A DNA stretch of 64,000 nucleotides from Anaerolineae bacterium (GCA_023954475.1 JAMLHW010000002.1:310001-374000), one strand, 5' to 3'. Shown: positions 1 through 9,402, counted from the first letter of the stretch. Numbers and translations: made by a program. Notes: generated from the letters alone by a model not told the origin.

Positions 1-3000
1 GAGCAAGATTGCAAATACTGTCAGCACCAGGATCAGAGTGAAGGCCAGATACGTCACCTGCAATGCGTGACCGTCGGCATCGGCCGATAACAAGGCCAAC
101 GCTGTTGGATCATCAGGGGTCAAAGCAAAATCAGTCGTCGTTGTCACGCCAGTCGTCACACTGACTGAAGCCTGCTCGGCAACATATCCGGGAGCCGAGA
201 CGGTAAGCAGATACGTGTCTGGGGGCAGATTAAGCGCATAATTTTCAACATTGACCAGAAATTCATAACCGGTTGCATTGCTGGCCTTAACCAGTGCCTG
301 CAGTGGAAGACCGGTGACGTCATCAGTAATCGCCCCGTCGACGGCACCGCATGTAACACAATCGAGATGCACCGCAAACGGTTTGTCGCTAACTGTATTG
401 AAATACGAACCGGCAAACTGCATATCGGCCGAAATATCAGTCGTCGATAACTCAACTGTGGCAGGCAAATCGCGCGTATCCAGCACGACCTCGATTGCGT
501 CTGTGCTGTCGGGCGGAATCGTCCCAATGGCCGGAAGCGCCCGCACCCAATTCGTCGTGGCAATCGCAAACGCATCCAGTTCATTAGCTGCAAGCGTACC
601 AATCAACGTCGATGCGCCTGTCACCGTGTCCGCCGTGTGCAACTCCGGCAAACCAGTACCCCCATTGTATGCTGCGAGATAAAGTACACCAGTTGAATCA
701 TCAAAATCCATTCCCTGCGCATAATTCGCATCAAAACCGAGCGATCCCAGCGGTGAAATAGCGCCTGTGGCAAGATCAATGGTCACCAGTTGATCAGTGA
801 TGATGTCCAGTCCAAACAACACACCGTCAGGGCTAATCGCAATGTCGATGACGCAATAACCCGAAGCGTCACTGCCTACCAGCGTCACCGCACCAGTTGC
901 CAAATCAACGGTGTACAATGTGCTTGTCACACAATCGGACGAAGCGGCGTACATTGTTTGCGTCGCAGCATCGGCCGACATGCCTGTCCATGTTTGACCG
1001 GTCACGGGAGTCATTGCACCAACGGCTGTCGCAACGCCGGTTTGCGTGTCAACTGCATACAGGAAATTAGATCCCGCATCGACAGCATACAGCGTGTCGA
1101 AGTCGCCGTCGTAGACCAGATCACCGCCAAAAAAGCTGCCTGGCGTGCTGCCGACGACATACACGCCGGAAGGATCATCGACTTCGAGATATGCCGCTAC
1201 TTGGGCCAGCAGATCGACGCTAAGCGCGGCAGAACCGACAACGGGCGTCGCATTTATGGCGGAGCCAGCAGGCACTGTTGAACGAGCTTGCGACGGTGCC
1301 AGACCCAGCGACGGATGGATTGCCGGATCGGCCGAATGCTGAATTGGTGCCGTCAACGCCTCAGGCAAGGTGAACGGCGGCGTATAGTGGCGCAATGTCA
1401 GGCTGTAGTCGAGTGGGATTGGACCCGTATTGGTCATTAACATTGTCGCTGTCAACACATCACCCGCATCCAGCCAGGCTTCTTCTCCACCGGGCGTCGT
1501 GCTGAGCAGCGAATTGAGCGTCGTAAAACTGACGGTCGGGCCAAATGCACCGGTTCCGCAACTATTCTCTGACCGTACATGCCAGTAATAGTGTGTCTCC
1601 GGTTCGAGGTCTATCGCCACCGTATGAACCGTATCCGTCACGCTCTGTGAGTAGACAATATCGGCAAACGCACTGTCGGTGGCGATTTCGATCAGGTAAT
1701 CGCCGGCTTGCACCGGTGTCTGCCAGGTAAGTTCGGGGGCAATGGCCACATCTATAGCGCCATCTGCGGGGAACGTTGTCACGACGGCTTCCGGTGCCGC
1801 ATCATATAAATTGAGCGCAGCGTCCACTGTATCGGCCGAGATCGGCCCGTCAATGACAACGGTCATGTCATATTGTCCCGGCAATGTGCTGCCGGTATCG
1901 CCAATCGTCAGCACACTGCGTCCTGGCGGCGTGACAGGATTCACGTCAAACGTTGGTGTTGCACCGGCAGGATAATCAAGCACACTCAGGTTGGCAGGAT
2001 CGGTATACCCGAGTAGCTGGCCGAGATCAACGTCAAACACAGCATCCTCGGGAGCGCACACGGACAATTCCGCTGGACGGACTTCGGCGACAAAGTCGGT
2101 GTCGAATTCGAAAATGGAATAGGCTGCTGTGGTAGCGACATCCAGCTTAAGTAAATTGGCACCGAGCGATTGGCCGAACATGAGCAGGTTTTTGACATAG
2201 TACGGGCCATCCACCCGATTATCGACAATCGCCGCGCCGTCAAAAGTAAACGTAATCGATTCTAGTCCGGCGGCAAGCGATCCCGATTGGGCATCAAAGT
2301 CTATGACGGTACCGTCACCATCGACTAATTCGGCCGACCATTCATAGAAATCGGCGTTTTTCAAATCGACTTCTACCGACACGTCAAGTTGATTGTAGTA
2401 ACCATCTGTATCGGTATCAATTCCGCTATCGGCCGAAATGCCCGTCAGAAAGATGTCCGGACGTTGAAAATCGGTCAACAGATACGGCGCTGTCGTATAG
2501 GCTACCGGCATGTAATCCACCATGAGCAAATCGGGATCGCCGTCTTCTACCAGCGCAAGCTGCGCGATTTCGTAGGGGCCATCCACACCATTGTCAAAGA
2601 TAGTCAAGCCGTCAAATGTGAGCGTGACAGTCTGCACACCTGTCGCCAAAACGCCGGCCATACTGCCCGTAGCGATGACTGTTTCGCCGCTGTCACGCAA
2701 TTGGGCGGTGACGCGATATGTATCGGCCGAATCCACATCAACTGCCACATCGACCTGCAGTTCATCGTACAAACCGTCGCCGTCATCGTCGACACCACGA
2801 TCCGCAAAATCGCCCGTAAACGAGGATCCGCCGGCAGCGACCGTCACCAGCACACCAGCCTCTCGTGAAAACACGGCACCAGTGTCGCGTGTGGCCACGA
2901 CCTGTACACTGTATGCACCCGATTGCAATGTGTCCGTAAACATATGTGTATACTGTCCGTCGCCGGCTGTGGGATCATTGTGCGTACCGTCATCGTACAA

Positions 3001-4953
3001 CTGAATGTCCGTAAACATCTGATCCGGCAATGCAACACGACCATACACAGTCGCATCAGTGACGGCCCCGGCTGTTTCGGTGAGTGTTGCCGTCATCGCG
3101 ATTGGTGCACCATTGGGATAGTAATTGGCATCACTTTCTACCGTCAGGAAAACATCGCTGCCGGTCACGTATCCGCTGACACCATAGCCTTCTCCATCCA
3201 CACTGCTGACCGAAACGCCGGCTACTGATACAAGCCACTCACCCGCTACAGGATTGACAATATAGTAGGTTTCCGATTTCATCCCTTCAATTGCTTCTGA
3301 GGCGACAAACTCCATATCAGGATCGGCACCGGCGATACTCGGATCAATGTGATTACCCAGCGGATCCGTCAATTCAAGATCGAGGTCGTCGATCCCCCAC
3401 ACGAGTTGTAGCGACAGTGCATTGCTGGGGTCAACCATGACCGTATGTGTCATGACCTCTCCCGCAGTAACATAGCCGACTTGCGTCGCGAGGAATTGTT
3501 CTGCTGCTGCCTGACGGCCTGGACGAAAAGAGGCTTCGGGATTCTCAGCAGTACGCGGCGATAACGGCACCCAGCCGCTGCCGACATAAGCGGCAGGGCC
3601 GGAAGTCTGCTGTAAATCACCGATCAAACGATTGTAAACAACTGCTGATCCGTGGATACCGGAATGCGTCGCTGTACCATCATCGGCCGAATGTGTCAGA
3701 TTGGCCGCATATGGCAAAGCATGAACACTCCACACAGGCACAATGGTGTCGTCAGGTCCGGCAAGAATGCATGAACCAGCACACCATCCACCCGGATCGT
3801 GGTCACCAGCCATCGTCTTGTAGGCTGTATTCGGATTCGGCGTGTCGCTCAGATTGTAAAGCGCCATATAAGGCGTTGTAAGCTGTGCGCCACAAGGCGT
3901 AGCGAAATAGTCAAGCAGCGCCGTCGGAATACCACCAAGCAACCACACAGCAACACCCTGCGCATAATCTGCTAGTGGTGATCCACCATTGGGCGAGGCT
4001 AATTGGGTCAATCGCTCCACATCATCATTTCCGCTAATATAATGGCGCGAATCCAGTCCACCTTTCGAGTGCCCTACCAGATGAATCTTGTCGACGCCGT
4101 ACATGTCGCGCATGATGGCAACCTCGGTACCAATCTCGGCGCTGTTGTTTTGAATACTGTCACATGCGCCCATATCGATGGCATGGTTCTTGATATTGAG
4201 CGCGTCCAGATTGGGCCGCCAGATATTCGACCAAATGCTACCGTTGCTGAAAATGCCGTGAGCAAACAGCACGGGTCGCCATGCCAATCCGTCAGATGAA
4301 GCCGGTTTGATGGCCACCCAGTCAATAGCTGTACACCAGCCCCCACCGAGAATATCGATGTCGACTGTAATAAGGTTGGTGCGTGGTGTAATCGACGCAT
4401 TGCGCGGCGCTGCTTCAGGAAATTTGATCTCGTCGATTGGAATTTGAAAGGTGTTGAGCTTCCAGACATTGTTGGAACCCGTTAAAAAGCCCAAACTACT
4501 CGTATTGAATTGCACGAGGTCGCGCTCTGGTGGAATATCAGGGTCTGGCGAAACGTAGTCAATGTCGTAAGCCGGCATCATGACCGTAATCGTGGGAGCT
4601 AAAATACCATCGTTGATCAATTGGTTGGGATTGACCAAGTAGCCATCCCCATCCACCTCGCCAACGTAGCGTGTCACATTCAGCTCGATTTCAAGAGGGC
4701 TGCCATCGGCAAAAGTGCAGCCTGTGTCGAGTCCACCGCCGTAATCGACGACAAACAGGCTGTCAGAAGCGTCAGGTGGCGTAAACGGCGAACTGGACAA
4801 CGCAGTATGCTGATTGTCGTTGCCACGCTGGCTTAGTTCGGTCGCTGTTGGAAAGGATGGCGACTGCGCTCGTGTCGCTTCGGCTGCACCGCTGATGACG
4901 ATGACCAACGCGAAAAGCAATAGAAATATGCGCGCAAATTGCTTTTTGTACAT
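1..4953 (-). CDS. Very large secreted lipase-like alpha/beta hydrolase with beta-rich modules (3' end outside window)
   Basis: One uninterrupted reading frame of 1,651 codons runs from an ATG at 4953 off the left edge. An AAGGGG Shine-Dalgarno precedes the start. The N-terminus is a signal peptide (residues 1 to about 30, ending near a TRAQ cleavage site). A hydrolase domain follows with the nucleophile elbow GHSKGG at 294-299 (Ser296), an acid-type GPDD at 399-402 and candidate His430/His434. Downstream are two similar modules with calcium-binding-like DxDxDG stretches at about 722 and 846, a fibronectin-III-like domain (about 1055-1150), a beta-propeller-like region with repeated YAVD/LYTVD phrases (about 1260-1450) and a carboxypeptidase-regulatory-like domain (about 1535-1600). 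The last residues in the window are strongly hydrophobic. Role inferred: extracellular or surface esterase/lipase; substrate unknown. It lies alone, divergent from the ABC exporter leader. Confidence 0.85.
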   Translation of the reverse strand, partial: MYKKQFARIFLLLFALVIVISGAAEATRAQSPSFPTATELSQRGNDNQHTALSSSPFTPPDASDSLFVVDYGGGLDTGCTFADGSPLEIELNVTRYVGEVDGDGYLVNPNQLINDGILAPTITVMMPAYDIDYVSPDPDIPPERDLVQFNTSSLGFLTGSNNVWKLNTFQIPIDEIKFPEAAPRNASITPRTNLITVDIDILGGGWCTAIDWVAIKPASSDGLAWRPVLFAHGIFSNGSIWSNIWRPNLDALNIKNHAIDMGACDSIQNNSAEIGTEVAIMRDMYGVDKIHLVGHSKGGLDSRHYISGNDDVERLTQLASPNGGSPLADYAQGVAVWLLGGIPTALLDYFATPCGAQLTTPYMALYNLSDTPNPNTAYKTMAGDHDPGGWCAGSCILAGPDDTIVPVWSVHALPYAANLTHSADDGTATHSGIHGSAVVYNRLIGDLQQTSGPAAYVGSGWVPLSPRTAENPEASFRPGRQAAAEQFLATQVGYVTAGEVMTHTVMVDPSNALSLQLVWGIDDLDLELTDPLGNHIDPSIAGADPDMEFVASEAIEGMKSETYYIVNPVAGEWLVSVAGVSVSSVDGEGYGVSGYVTGSDVFLTVESDANYYPNGAPIAMTATLTETAGAVTDATVYGRVALPDQMFTDIQLYDDGTHNDPTAGDGQYTHMFTDTLQSGAYSVQVVATRDTGAVFSREAGVLVTVAAGGSSFTGDFADRGVDDDGDGLYDELQVDVAVDVDSADTYRVTAQLRDSGETVIATGSMAGVLATGVQTVTLTFDGLTIFDNGVDGPYEIAQLALVEDGDPDLLMVDYMPVAYTTAPYLLTDFQRPDIFLTGISADSGIDTDTDGYYNQLDVSVEVDLKNADFYEWSAELVDGDGTVIDFDAQSGSLAAGLESITFTFDGAAIVDNRVDGPYYVKNLLMFGQSLGANLLKLDVATTAAYSIFEFDTDFVAEVRPAELSVCAPEDAVFDVDLGQLLGYTDPANLSVLDYPAGATPTFDVNPVTPPGRSVLTIGDTGSTLPGQYDMTVVIDGPISADTVDAALNLYDAAPEAVVTTFPADGAIDVAIAPELTWQTPVQAGDYLIEIATDSAFADIVYSQSVTDTVHTVAIDLEPETHYYWHVRSENSCGTGAFGPTVSFTTLNSLLSTTPGGEEAWLDAGDVLTATMLMTNTGPIPLDYSLTLRHYTPPFTLPEALTAPIQHSADPAIHPSLGLAPSQARSTVPAGSAINATPVVGSAALSVDLLAQVAAYLEVDDPSGVYVVGSTPGSFFGGDLVYDGDFDTLYAVDAGSNFLYAVDTQTGVATAVGAMTPVTGQTWTGMSADAATQTMYAASSDCVTSTLYTVDLATGAVTLVGSDASGYCVIDIAISPDGVLFGLDIITDQLVTIDLATGAISPLGSLGFDANYAQGMDFDDSTGVLYLAAYNGGTGLPELHTADTVTGASTLIGTLAANELDAFAIATTNWVRALPAIGTIPPDSTDAIEVVLDTRDLPATVELSTTDISADMQFAGSYFNTVSDKPFAVHLDCVTCGAVDGAITDDVTGLPLQALVKASNATGYEFLVNVENYALNLPPDTYLLTVSAPGYVAEQASVSVTTGVTTTTDFALTPDDPTALALLSADADGHALQVTYLAFTLILVLTVFAILL

Positions 4954-5307
4954 GGTTATTCCCCTTCTGTGGATTTCTAAAGTGACAAACCGTCGACTCG
5001 GCCGAAAATCGTTCTTCACACTCTGCTTTACCCCAAACAAGAAGAACATCAAGCCAGGTCAGTCGTTGTCACACCGTGCGCAAAGCATTGCTCCCGCACA
5101 GCAGCGACAGCACATTCATGCACTATCGCCGTGATTATCTGTGTCTGCTAACTCATTCTACCCCTGCAACAGCCAGGACACCTATAGTACAGAAATACTA
5201 ATATCTCCGTGTCATGCTCTATGCTACGCCGTATCAATATGTTTCTACTAGGAATATGGAGCAGTGTTTTGACATGAATAGGAGAGCAATCGGCCGAAAA
5301 TTCACGT
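4954..5307. other. Divergent intergenic region without a recognised gene
   Basis: This gap separates the start of the secreted hydrolase from the exporter leader. It holds two copies of TCGGCCGA (4998 and 5290) and, further in, an AT-rich stretch around 5170-5260. No ORF with a credible ribosome binding site was found. I could not pick a convincing -35/-10 pair for the leftward hydrolase gene. Confidence 0.5.
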
Positions 5308-5336
5308 TTGACCAATCTTCTGGCGTGTGCTATCCT
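5308..5336 (+). promoter_or_regulatory. Sigma70-type promoter of the ABC exporter leader
   Basis: TTGACC at 5308-5313 and TATCCT at 5331-5336 are separated by exactly 17 bases. A second -10-like hexamer, TACAAT, lies at 5338-5343. The first leader ORF starts at 5383, so the transcript would have a short 5' end followed by a long structured leader of about 290 bases before the exporter gene. Confidence 0.6.
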
Positions 5337-5382
5337 TTACAATGCATTTCAGATGCAATATTCAAAGGAGACAGTAGGCTGT

Positions 5383-5475
5383 ATGAACAACTTCCGCATC
5401 TTCATCATCCCGGACGCCGTTGGCCACACTGGCCTTGGTGAACTGCGCCTGCTGACCGATAGACGTAAACTATGA
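5383..5475 (+). CDS. 30-residue leader peptide (uORF1) upstream of ABC exporter
   Basis: This ATG-started 30-codon ORF has a good Shine-Dalgarno (AAAGGAG at about 5364-5370, about 12 bases upstream) and a promoter just ahead. The peptide begins MNNFRIFIIPDAVGH and ends in a Leu/Arg-rich tail (LRLLTDRRKL). It matches no protein family I know. Its stop overlaps the ATG of a second leader ORF by four bases (ATGA). Bases 5414-5420 (ACGCCGT), inside this ORF, are complementary to 5521-5527 in the left arm of the first terminator. A ribosome stalled here could therefore alter folding downstream. A role as an attenuator-controlling leader peptide is inferred from position; expression is not shown. 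Confidence 0.6.
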   Translation: MNNFRIFIIPDAVGHTGLGELRLLTDRRKL

Positions 5476-5693
5476 AGCGACTCCGATTCAAACGAATCAA
5501 GTCCGTTTACACAGGCGGTCACGGCGTAAAATCCCGTGACCGCTTTTTATTTGGGATGCAAACAGCACAGTCACGGGATCTGGAAAGAACCGTGGCTGTT
5601 TTTTTGTCTACTGAACAACAGCAGTCACTCAAACAGATAATATCCAACGTACATAATAAATGGATAGTGCAACATGACAGAAAAAACCTTTGA
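5472..5693 (+). CDS. 73-residue basic leader ORF (uORF2) spanning the tandem terminators
   Basis: The ORF opens with an ATG that shares four bases with the uORF1 stop (ATGA) and ends at 5693, twenty bases inside the exporter gene that starts at 5674. The N-terminus is strongly basic (MKRLRFKRIK). It reads straight through both terminator hairpins without a stop. It has no recognisable domain. A ribosome reaching it by coupling from uORF1 would keep the terminators unfolded and would deliver ribosomes to the exporter start, which itself lacks a clear Shine-Dalgarno. It could instead be a chance open frame; the overlap pattern is the only support. Confidence 0.4.
   Translation: MKRLRFKRIKSVYTGGHGVKSRDRFLFGMQTAQSRDLERTVAVFLSTEQQQSLKQIISNVHNKWIVQHDRKNL
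5515..5548 (+). terminator. Intrinsic terminator 1 in exporter leader
   Basis: Perfect 10-bp stem GCGGTCACGG (5515-5524) / CCGTGACCGC (5534-5543) with a 9-base loop, followed by TTTTT at 5544-5548. It lies between uORF1 and the exporter gene, so readthrough must be regulated if the promoter at 5308 drives the exporter. Confidence 0.8.
5568..5605 (+). terminator. Intrinsic terminator 2 in exporter leader
   Basis: 9-bp stem CAGTCACGG (5568-5576) / CCGTGGCTG (5590-5598) with one G-U pair and a 13-base loop, followed by seven T residues (5599-5605). Its left arm can pair perfectly for 7 bp with the right arm of terminator 1 (5534-5540), and its right arm with the left arm of terminator 1 (5518-5524). 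The two hairpins can therefore exchange partners. Confidence 0.75.
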
Positions 5694-7560
5694 TATGCGT
5701 GAAACAATTGCCGACAATCGCCTGCTCGGTCTGTGGCGGATGATGACCGGCTATCGCGCCCTCTATCTGGCTGCCGTTGTCTGCATCGGACTGGCGACAG
5801 TCGCTCGCAGCGGCATCTATTTCCTGCTCGCTTACTTCGTCGACGATGTGTTGCTGGCACAGTCCGCTACGGTTTCGGTGGCGCTGGTGGCGGCCGGCTT
5901 CATTGTGCTGGCTGTCTTGCAAGGTGGATTCACTTTCCTCGGCGGGCGTTGGGCGGCAAAAACATCTGAAAGTATCGTCAGGCGGCTACGTGATTACTTG
6001 TATGATCACGTACAGCGTCTGTCTTTTACCTATCACGACAAAATGCAAACAGGCGAACTGTTGCAGCGTTCAACGTCAGACGTGGATACGCTACGCCGCT
6101 TCTATGCAGAACAGACGATTGGATTCGGCCGAATAACACTCATGTTCGCCGTCAACTTCACCGCCCTGCTCTTGCTCGATGTGCGGCTGGCATTTTTGTC
6201 GATCATCGTCATACCAATCGTGATCATCATCTCGCTGTTCTTCTTCAAAAAGATGTACAGCGTTTTTGAAGCCTTTCAGCAGCAGGAAGCGGTGCTGTCA
6301 AACACACTGCAAGAAAACCTGACCGGTGTGCGCGTCGTCAAGGCGTTTGCGCGGCAGGCTTATGAAAGCGACAAGTTTGAAGGCGACAATATCGAAAAGT
6401 ACCGGCGCGGCATCAAACTGACCTACATGCATGCCGCCTACTGGCCGGCTACCGACATTTTGTGCAGCCTGCAGATGTTGTTCGGCTTTACGGTCGGCGC
6501 TTTGATGACGATTAACGGCACGATCTCCATCGGCATGTATCTCGCATACATGGGGTTGGTCGTTCAGATCATCTGGCCGATTCGCGGCCTGGGTCGTCTG
6601 ATTGCGGAAATGTCGACCGGGTTTGTCGCCTATCATCGCATCATGGAAATCATGCGGGTCGACCGTGAGCCGTTGGATGAAGGCAGCTTTGCACCGGTTC
6701 GGCCGATACAAGGCGCACTCGCATTCGAAAACGTCACTTTCGCTTACGAAGGTGAAGAACCTGTGCTGCACAACATCAGCTTTGCGGTCGAATCGGGGCA
6801 AACAGTCGCCTTTATGGGCAGCACCGGTTCCGGCAAAACATCACTAATGAACCTGCTGCCGCGATTCTACAACTTTCAGGAAGGACGCATCCTGCTTGAC
6901 GGCAAGCCTTTGACTGACTACCCGCGAGGTTACTTGCGGCAACACATCGGCATTGTGCAACAGGAGCCGTTCTTGTTCTCACGCTCAATCCGTGACAACA
7001 TTACGTACGGCGTAGACCGCCATGTGACTGACGACGAAGTCGAAGCTGCAGCCCGCGAGGCCGCTGTACACGATGTCATCATGTCGTTCCCGAAAGGGTA
7101 CGACACGATGGTCGGTGAACGCGGTGTGACCTTGTCCGGTGGACAAAAGCAGCGCGTCACGGTGGCGCGAATGCTTCTCAAGCAGCCGCAAATCCTGATC
7201 TTCGATGACGCAACGTCGTCCGTTGATACCGAGACAGAGGCTGTCATGCGCAAGGCTATCCTGGAGCAGAATGCGTCGCGCACGACACTGGTCATCGCCC
7301 ATCGCATCCAAAGTGTCATGTCGGCCGATCAGATATTCGTGCTCGACAAAGGGCGCATCGTCCAGCGCGGTACCCATCGCGAACTGGTTGTCGAAGAAGG
7401 TATCTATCGCAACGTATACGATTTACAGGCACGCATTGAAGACGAACTGCAGCGCGATCTGGCAGATGCAGCGGTTGCCGCTGGTAAAGCGAACGGTCGC
7501 AACGTAAACGGACAACCAGACGGCTCGGAACTTTCCACCGGAAAATTGTCCCTCGCATAA
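5674..7560 (+). CDS. ABC exporter half-transporter, degenerate-site subunit (BmrC/TM287 type)
   Basis: The 628-residue protein has an N-terminal six-helix exporter membrane domain (about 25-320) and a C-terminal ATPase. Walker A GSTGSGKT is at 382-389 and the signature LSGGQ at 487-491. Walker B ends in Asp511-Asp512 where the catalytic base is normally Glu. A D-for-E swap in one subunit with a normal signature is the hallmark of the non-hydrolysing half of heterodimeric exporters such as BmrCD, LmrCD and TM287/288. The partner follows 15 bases downstream. Likely role: efflux of drugs or lipophilic compounds at the cytoplasmic membrane. The ATG at 5674 has no strong Shine-Dalgarno and overlaps uORF2, which suggests translational coupling. 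The ATG at residue 8 is an alternative start. Confidence 0.93.
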   Translation: MTEKTFDMRETIADNRLLGLWRMMTGYRALYLAAVVCIGLATVARSGIYFLLAYFVDDVLLAQSATVSVALVAAGFIVLAVLQGGFTFLGGRWAAKTSESIVRRLRDYLYDHVQRLSFTYHDKMQTGELLQRSTSDVDTLRRFYAEQTIGFGRITLMFAVNFTALLLLDVRLAFLSIIVIPIVIIISLFFFKKMYSVFEAFQQQEAVLSNTLQENLTGVRVVKAFARQAYESDKFEGDNIEKYRRGIKLTYMHAAYWPATDILCSLQMLFGFTVGALMTINGTISIGMYLAYMGLVVQIIWPIRGLGRLIAEMSTGFVAYHRIMEIMRVDREPLDEGSFAPVRPIQGALAFENVTFAYEGEEPVLHNISFAVESGQTVAFMGSTGSGKTSLMNLLPRFYNFQEGRILLDGKPLTDYPRGYLRQHIGIVQQEPFLFSRSIRDNITYGVDRHVTDDEVEAAAREAAVHDVIMSFPKGYDTMVGERGVTLSGGQKQRVTVARMLLKQPQILIFDDATSSVDTETEAVMRKAILEQNASRTTLVIAHRIQSVMSADQIFVLDKGRIVQRGTHRELVVEEGIYRNVYDLQARIEDELQRDLADAAVAAGKANGRNVNGQPDGSELSTGKLSLA

Positions 7561-7575
7561 GACGGAGAAAATCTT

Positions 7576-9402
7576 ATGTCTGAGCTATATTACGAAGAAG
7601 AAGAATTTACAACCCAACATACCGGCAAAACACTGCGCCGCACGTTGAAGCAAGGCACGAAGCATTGGCCGCTCATGGTCGGTTTCCTGATCTTCATTTC
7701 GGCAGTATCTTTCGTCGATTCATACTTCACCTATCTCAGCAAGCAGATTATCGATGAAGGCATTCTGGCAAACAATACCGATGCACTGATGCGAATCATC
7801 GTGCAATACGGCATCTTCATACTGATTCAGGCTGGACTCGTGCTCGGTTTCATCTACTGCGCCGGCAAATTAGGCCAGCTCGTACAGTATGACCTGCGCA
7901 AGCGCATGTTCGACAAGCTGCAGAGTTTATCGCTGTCGTACTTCGACCGCACGCCGGTCGGCTGGCTGATGTCGCGTGTCACATCTGACTCGCAGCGCGT
8001 TGGTGAACTCGTGTCGTGGGGTTTTCTCGACATGACATGGGCAGTGACAAATATCGGTGTAGCAATCGTATTCATGCTGTTCATCAACTGGCAACTGGCG
8101 CTGATCATTATCGCCATCATTCCGATTCTGGTGATCGTCGCGGTCAAGTTTAAACAACGCATTCTGGTTGAATTCCGCAAGGTGCGCAAAATCAACTCGA
8201 AGATCACTGCGTCATTCAACGAAAACATCACCGGCGTACGCGTCGTCAAGGCACTGCGCCGCGAGGAAAAGAATCTGGAAGAGTTTCAAGACGAAACGAC
8301 GGCAATGTACAATGCGGGGTTTAAGGCGGCCTGGTTGTCGGCTTTGTTCTTGCCGGTTGTACAGATCATCAGTGCTTTTGGTGTTGCCATGGTTGTGCTA
8401 GTCGGCGGTTATCAGTACACCATTGGTGGGATGACGATTGGCGGTATCCAGGCGTTCATCTCGTATATCACGTTCATGTTGTGGCCGATTCAACAGTTGG
8501 CGATGGTTTATGCCAGCATGCAGCAGGCGGTCGCTTCGGCCGAACGGATTTTCTCGCTGATCGATGAAGAACCGGAAATCGTCGACGCTGATGGTGTGGC
8601 TCAGCCCGCCTCAATGCGCGGCGACATCGTATTTGACAATATGTCGTTTTACTACAACGCTGACGAGCCGATCATCAAAAACATGAACCTAACCGTCAAA
8701 GAAGGCGAAACGGTGGCGCTGGTCGGGCCGACCGGTGCGGGCAAATCGACGATTGTCAATCTGGTGGCCCGTTTTTACGAACCGAAATCAGGCTCCATTC
8801 AGATTGCGGGGCGTGATTACCGCGAATGGACCTTGCACGGCTTGCAGTCACGCATCGGCATGGTGCTGCAAACGCCACATCTGTTCTCCGGTACCGTGAT
8901 GGACAACTTGCGCTACGGACGGCTCGACGCAACGGACGAAGAGATTGTCGCCGCGGCCAAAATGGCCGGTGCAGACGAGTTTATCTCGAATCTCGAAAAG
9001 AAATACGAGACAGAAGTCGGTGAAGGTGGTGGTTTGCTGTCGGTCGGGCAAAAGCAGTTGATCAGCATTGCCCGTGCGATTCTGGCGCAGCCGGACATCC
9101 TCATTCTGGATGAAGCGACGAGTTCAGTTGATACGCTGACCGAAGCGTTGATCCAGCGCGGCATGGAATATCTGATGGCCGGTCGCACGAGCTTTGTCAT
9201 CGCCCACCGCTTGTCGACGATCAAGCGTGCCGATCGCATCATCGTGATCGAAGCCGGTGAAATTACGGAAAACGGTACGCACGCCGAATTGATTCGCGCA
9301 CGCGGCCATTACTATGATCTTTACACACGTCAGTTCCGCGAGGAAATGGCGCAAGGGTATGACACATTTGCATCGGCCGAATTACAGCCGATGCTCGCAT
9401 AA
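7576..9402 (+). CDS. ABC exporter half-transporter, catalytic subunit (BmrD/TM288 type)
   Basis: This 608-residue membrane domain plus ATPase is preceded by a GGAG Shine-Dalgarno. Walker A GPTGAGKS is at 384-391 and canonical Walker B Asp512-Glu513. The signature is LSVGQ (488-492) instead of LSGGQ. In an exporter heterodimer each nucleotide site combines Walker motifs of one subunit with the signature of the other. This odd signature and the D-for-E subunit before it therefore fall in the same, degenerate site, leaving one competent site. The complementary defects are strong evidence that the two proteins work as a pair. It is translated right after the first subunit. An ABC-F ATPase lies downstream. 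Confidence 0.93.
   Translation: MSELYYEEEEFTTQHTGKTLRRTLKQGTKHWPLMVGFLIFISAVSFVDSYFTYLSKQIIDEGILANNTDALMRIIVQYGIFILIQAGLVLGFIYCAGKLGQLVQYDLRKRMFDKLQSLSLSYFDRTPVGWLMSRVTSDSQRVGELVSWGFLDMTWAVTNIGVAIVFMLFINWQLALIIIAIIPILVIVAVKFKQRILVEFRKVRKINSKITASFNENITGVRVVKALRREEKNLEEFQDETTAMYNAGFKAAWLSALFLPVVQIISAFGVAMVVLVGGYQYTIGGMTIGGIQAFISYITFMLWPIQQLAMVYASMQQAVASAERIFSLIDEEPEIVDADGVAQPASMRGDIVFDNMSFYYNADEPIIKNMNLTVKEGETVALVGPTGAGKSTIVNLVARFYEPKSGSIQIAGRDYREWTLHGLQSRIGMVLQTPHLFSGTVMDNLRYGRLDATDEEIVAAAKMAGADEFISNLEKKYETEVGEGGGLLSVGQKQLISIARAILAQPDILILDEATSSVDTLTEALIQRGMEYLMAGRTSFVIAHRLSTIKRADRIIVIEAGEITENGTHAELIRARGHYYDLYTRQFREEMAQGYDTFASAELQPMLA

Noticed and set aside
156-3228. Many short open frames on both strands between 1 and 4,500
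   Set aside because: They all lie under one continuous minus-strand frame from 4953 that carries a signal peptide, Shine-Dalgarno and recognisable domains.
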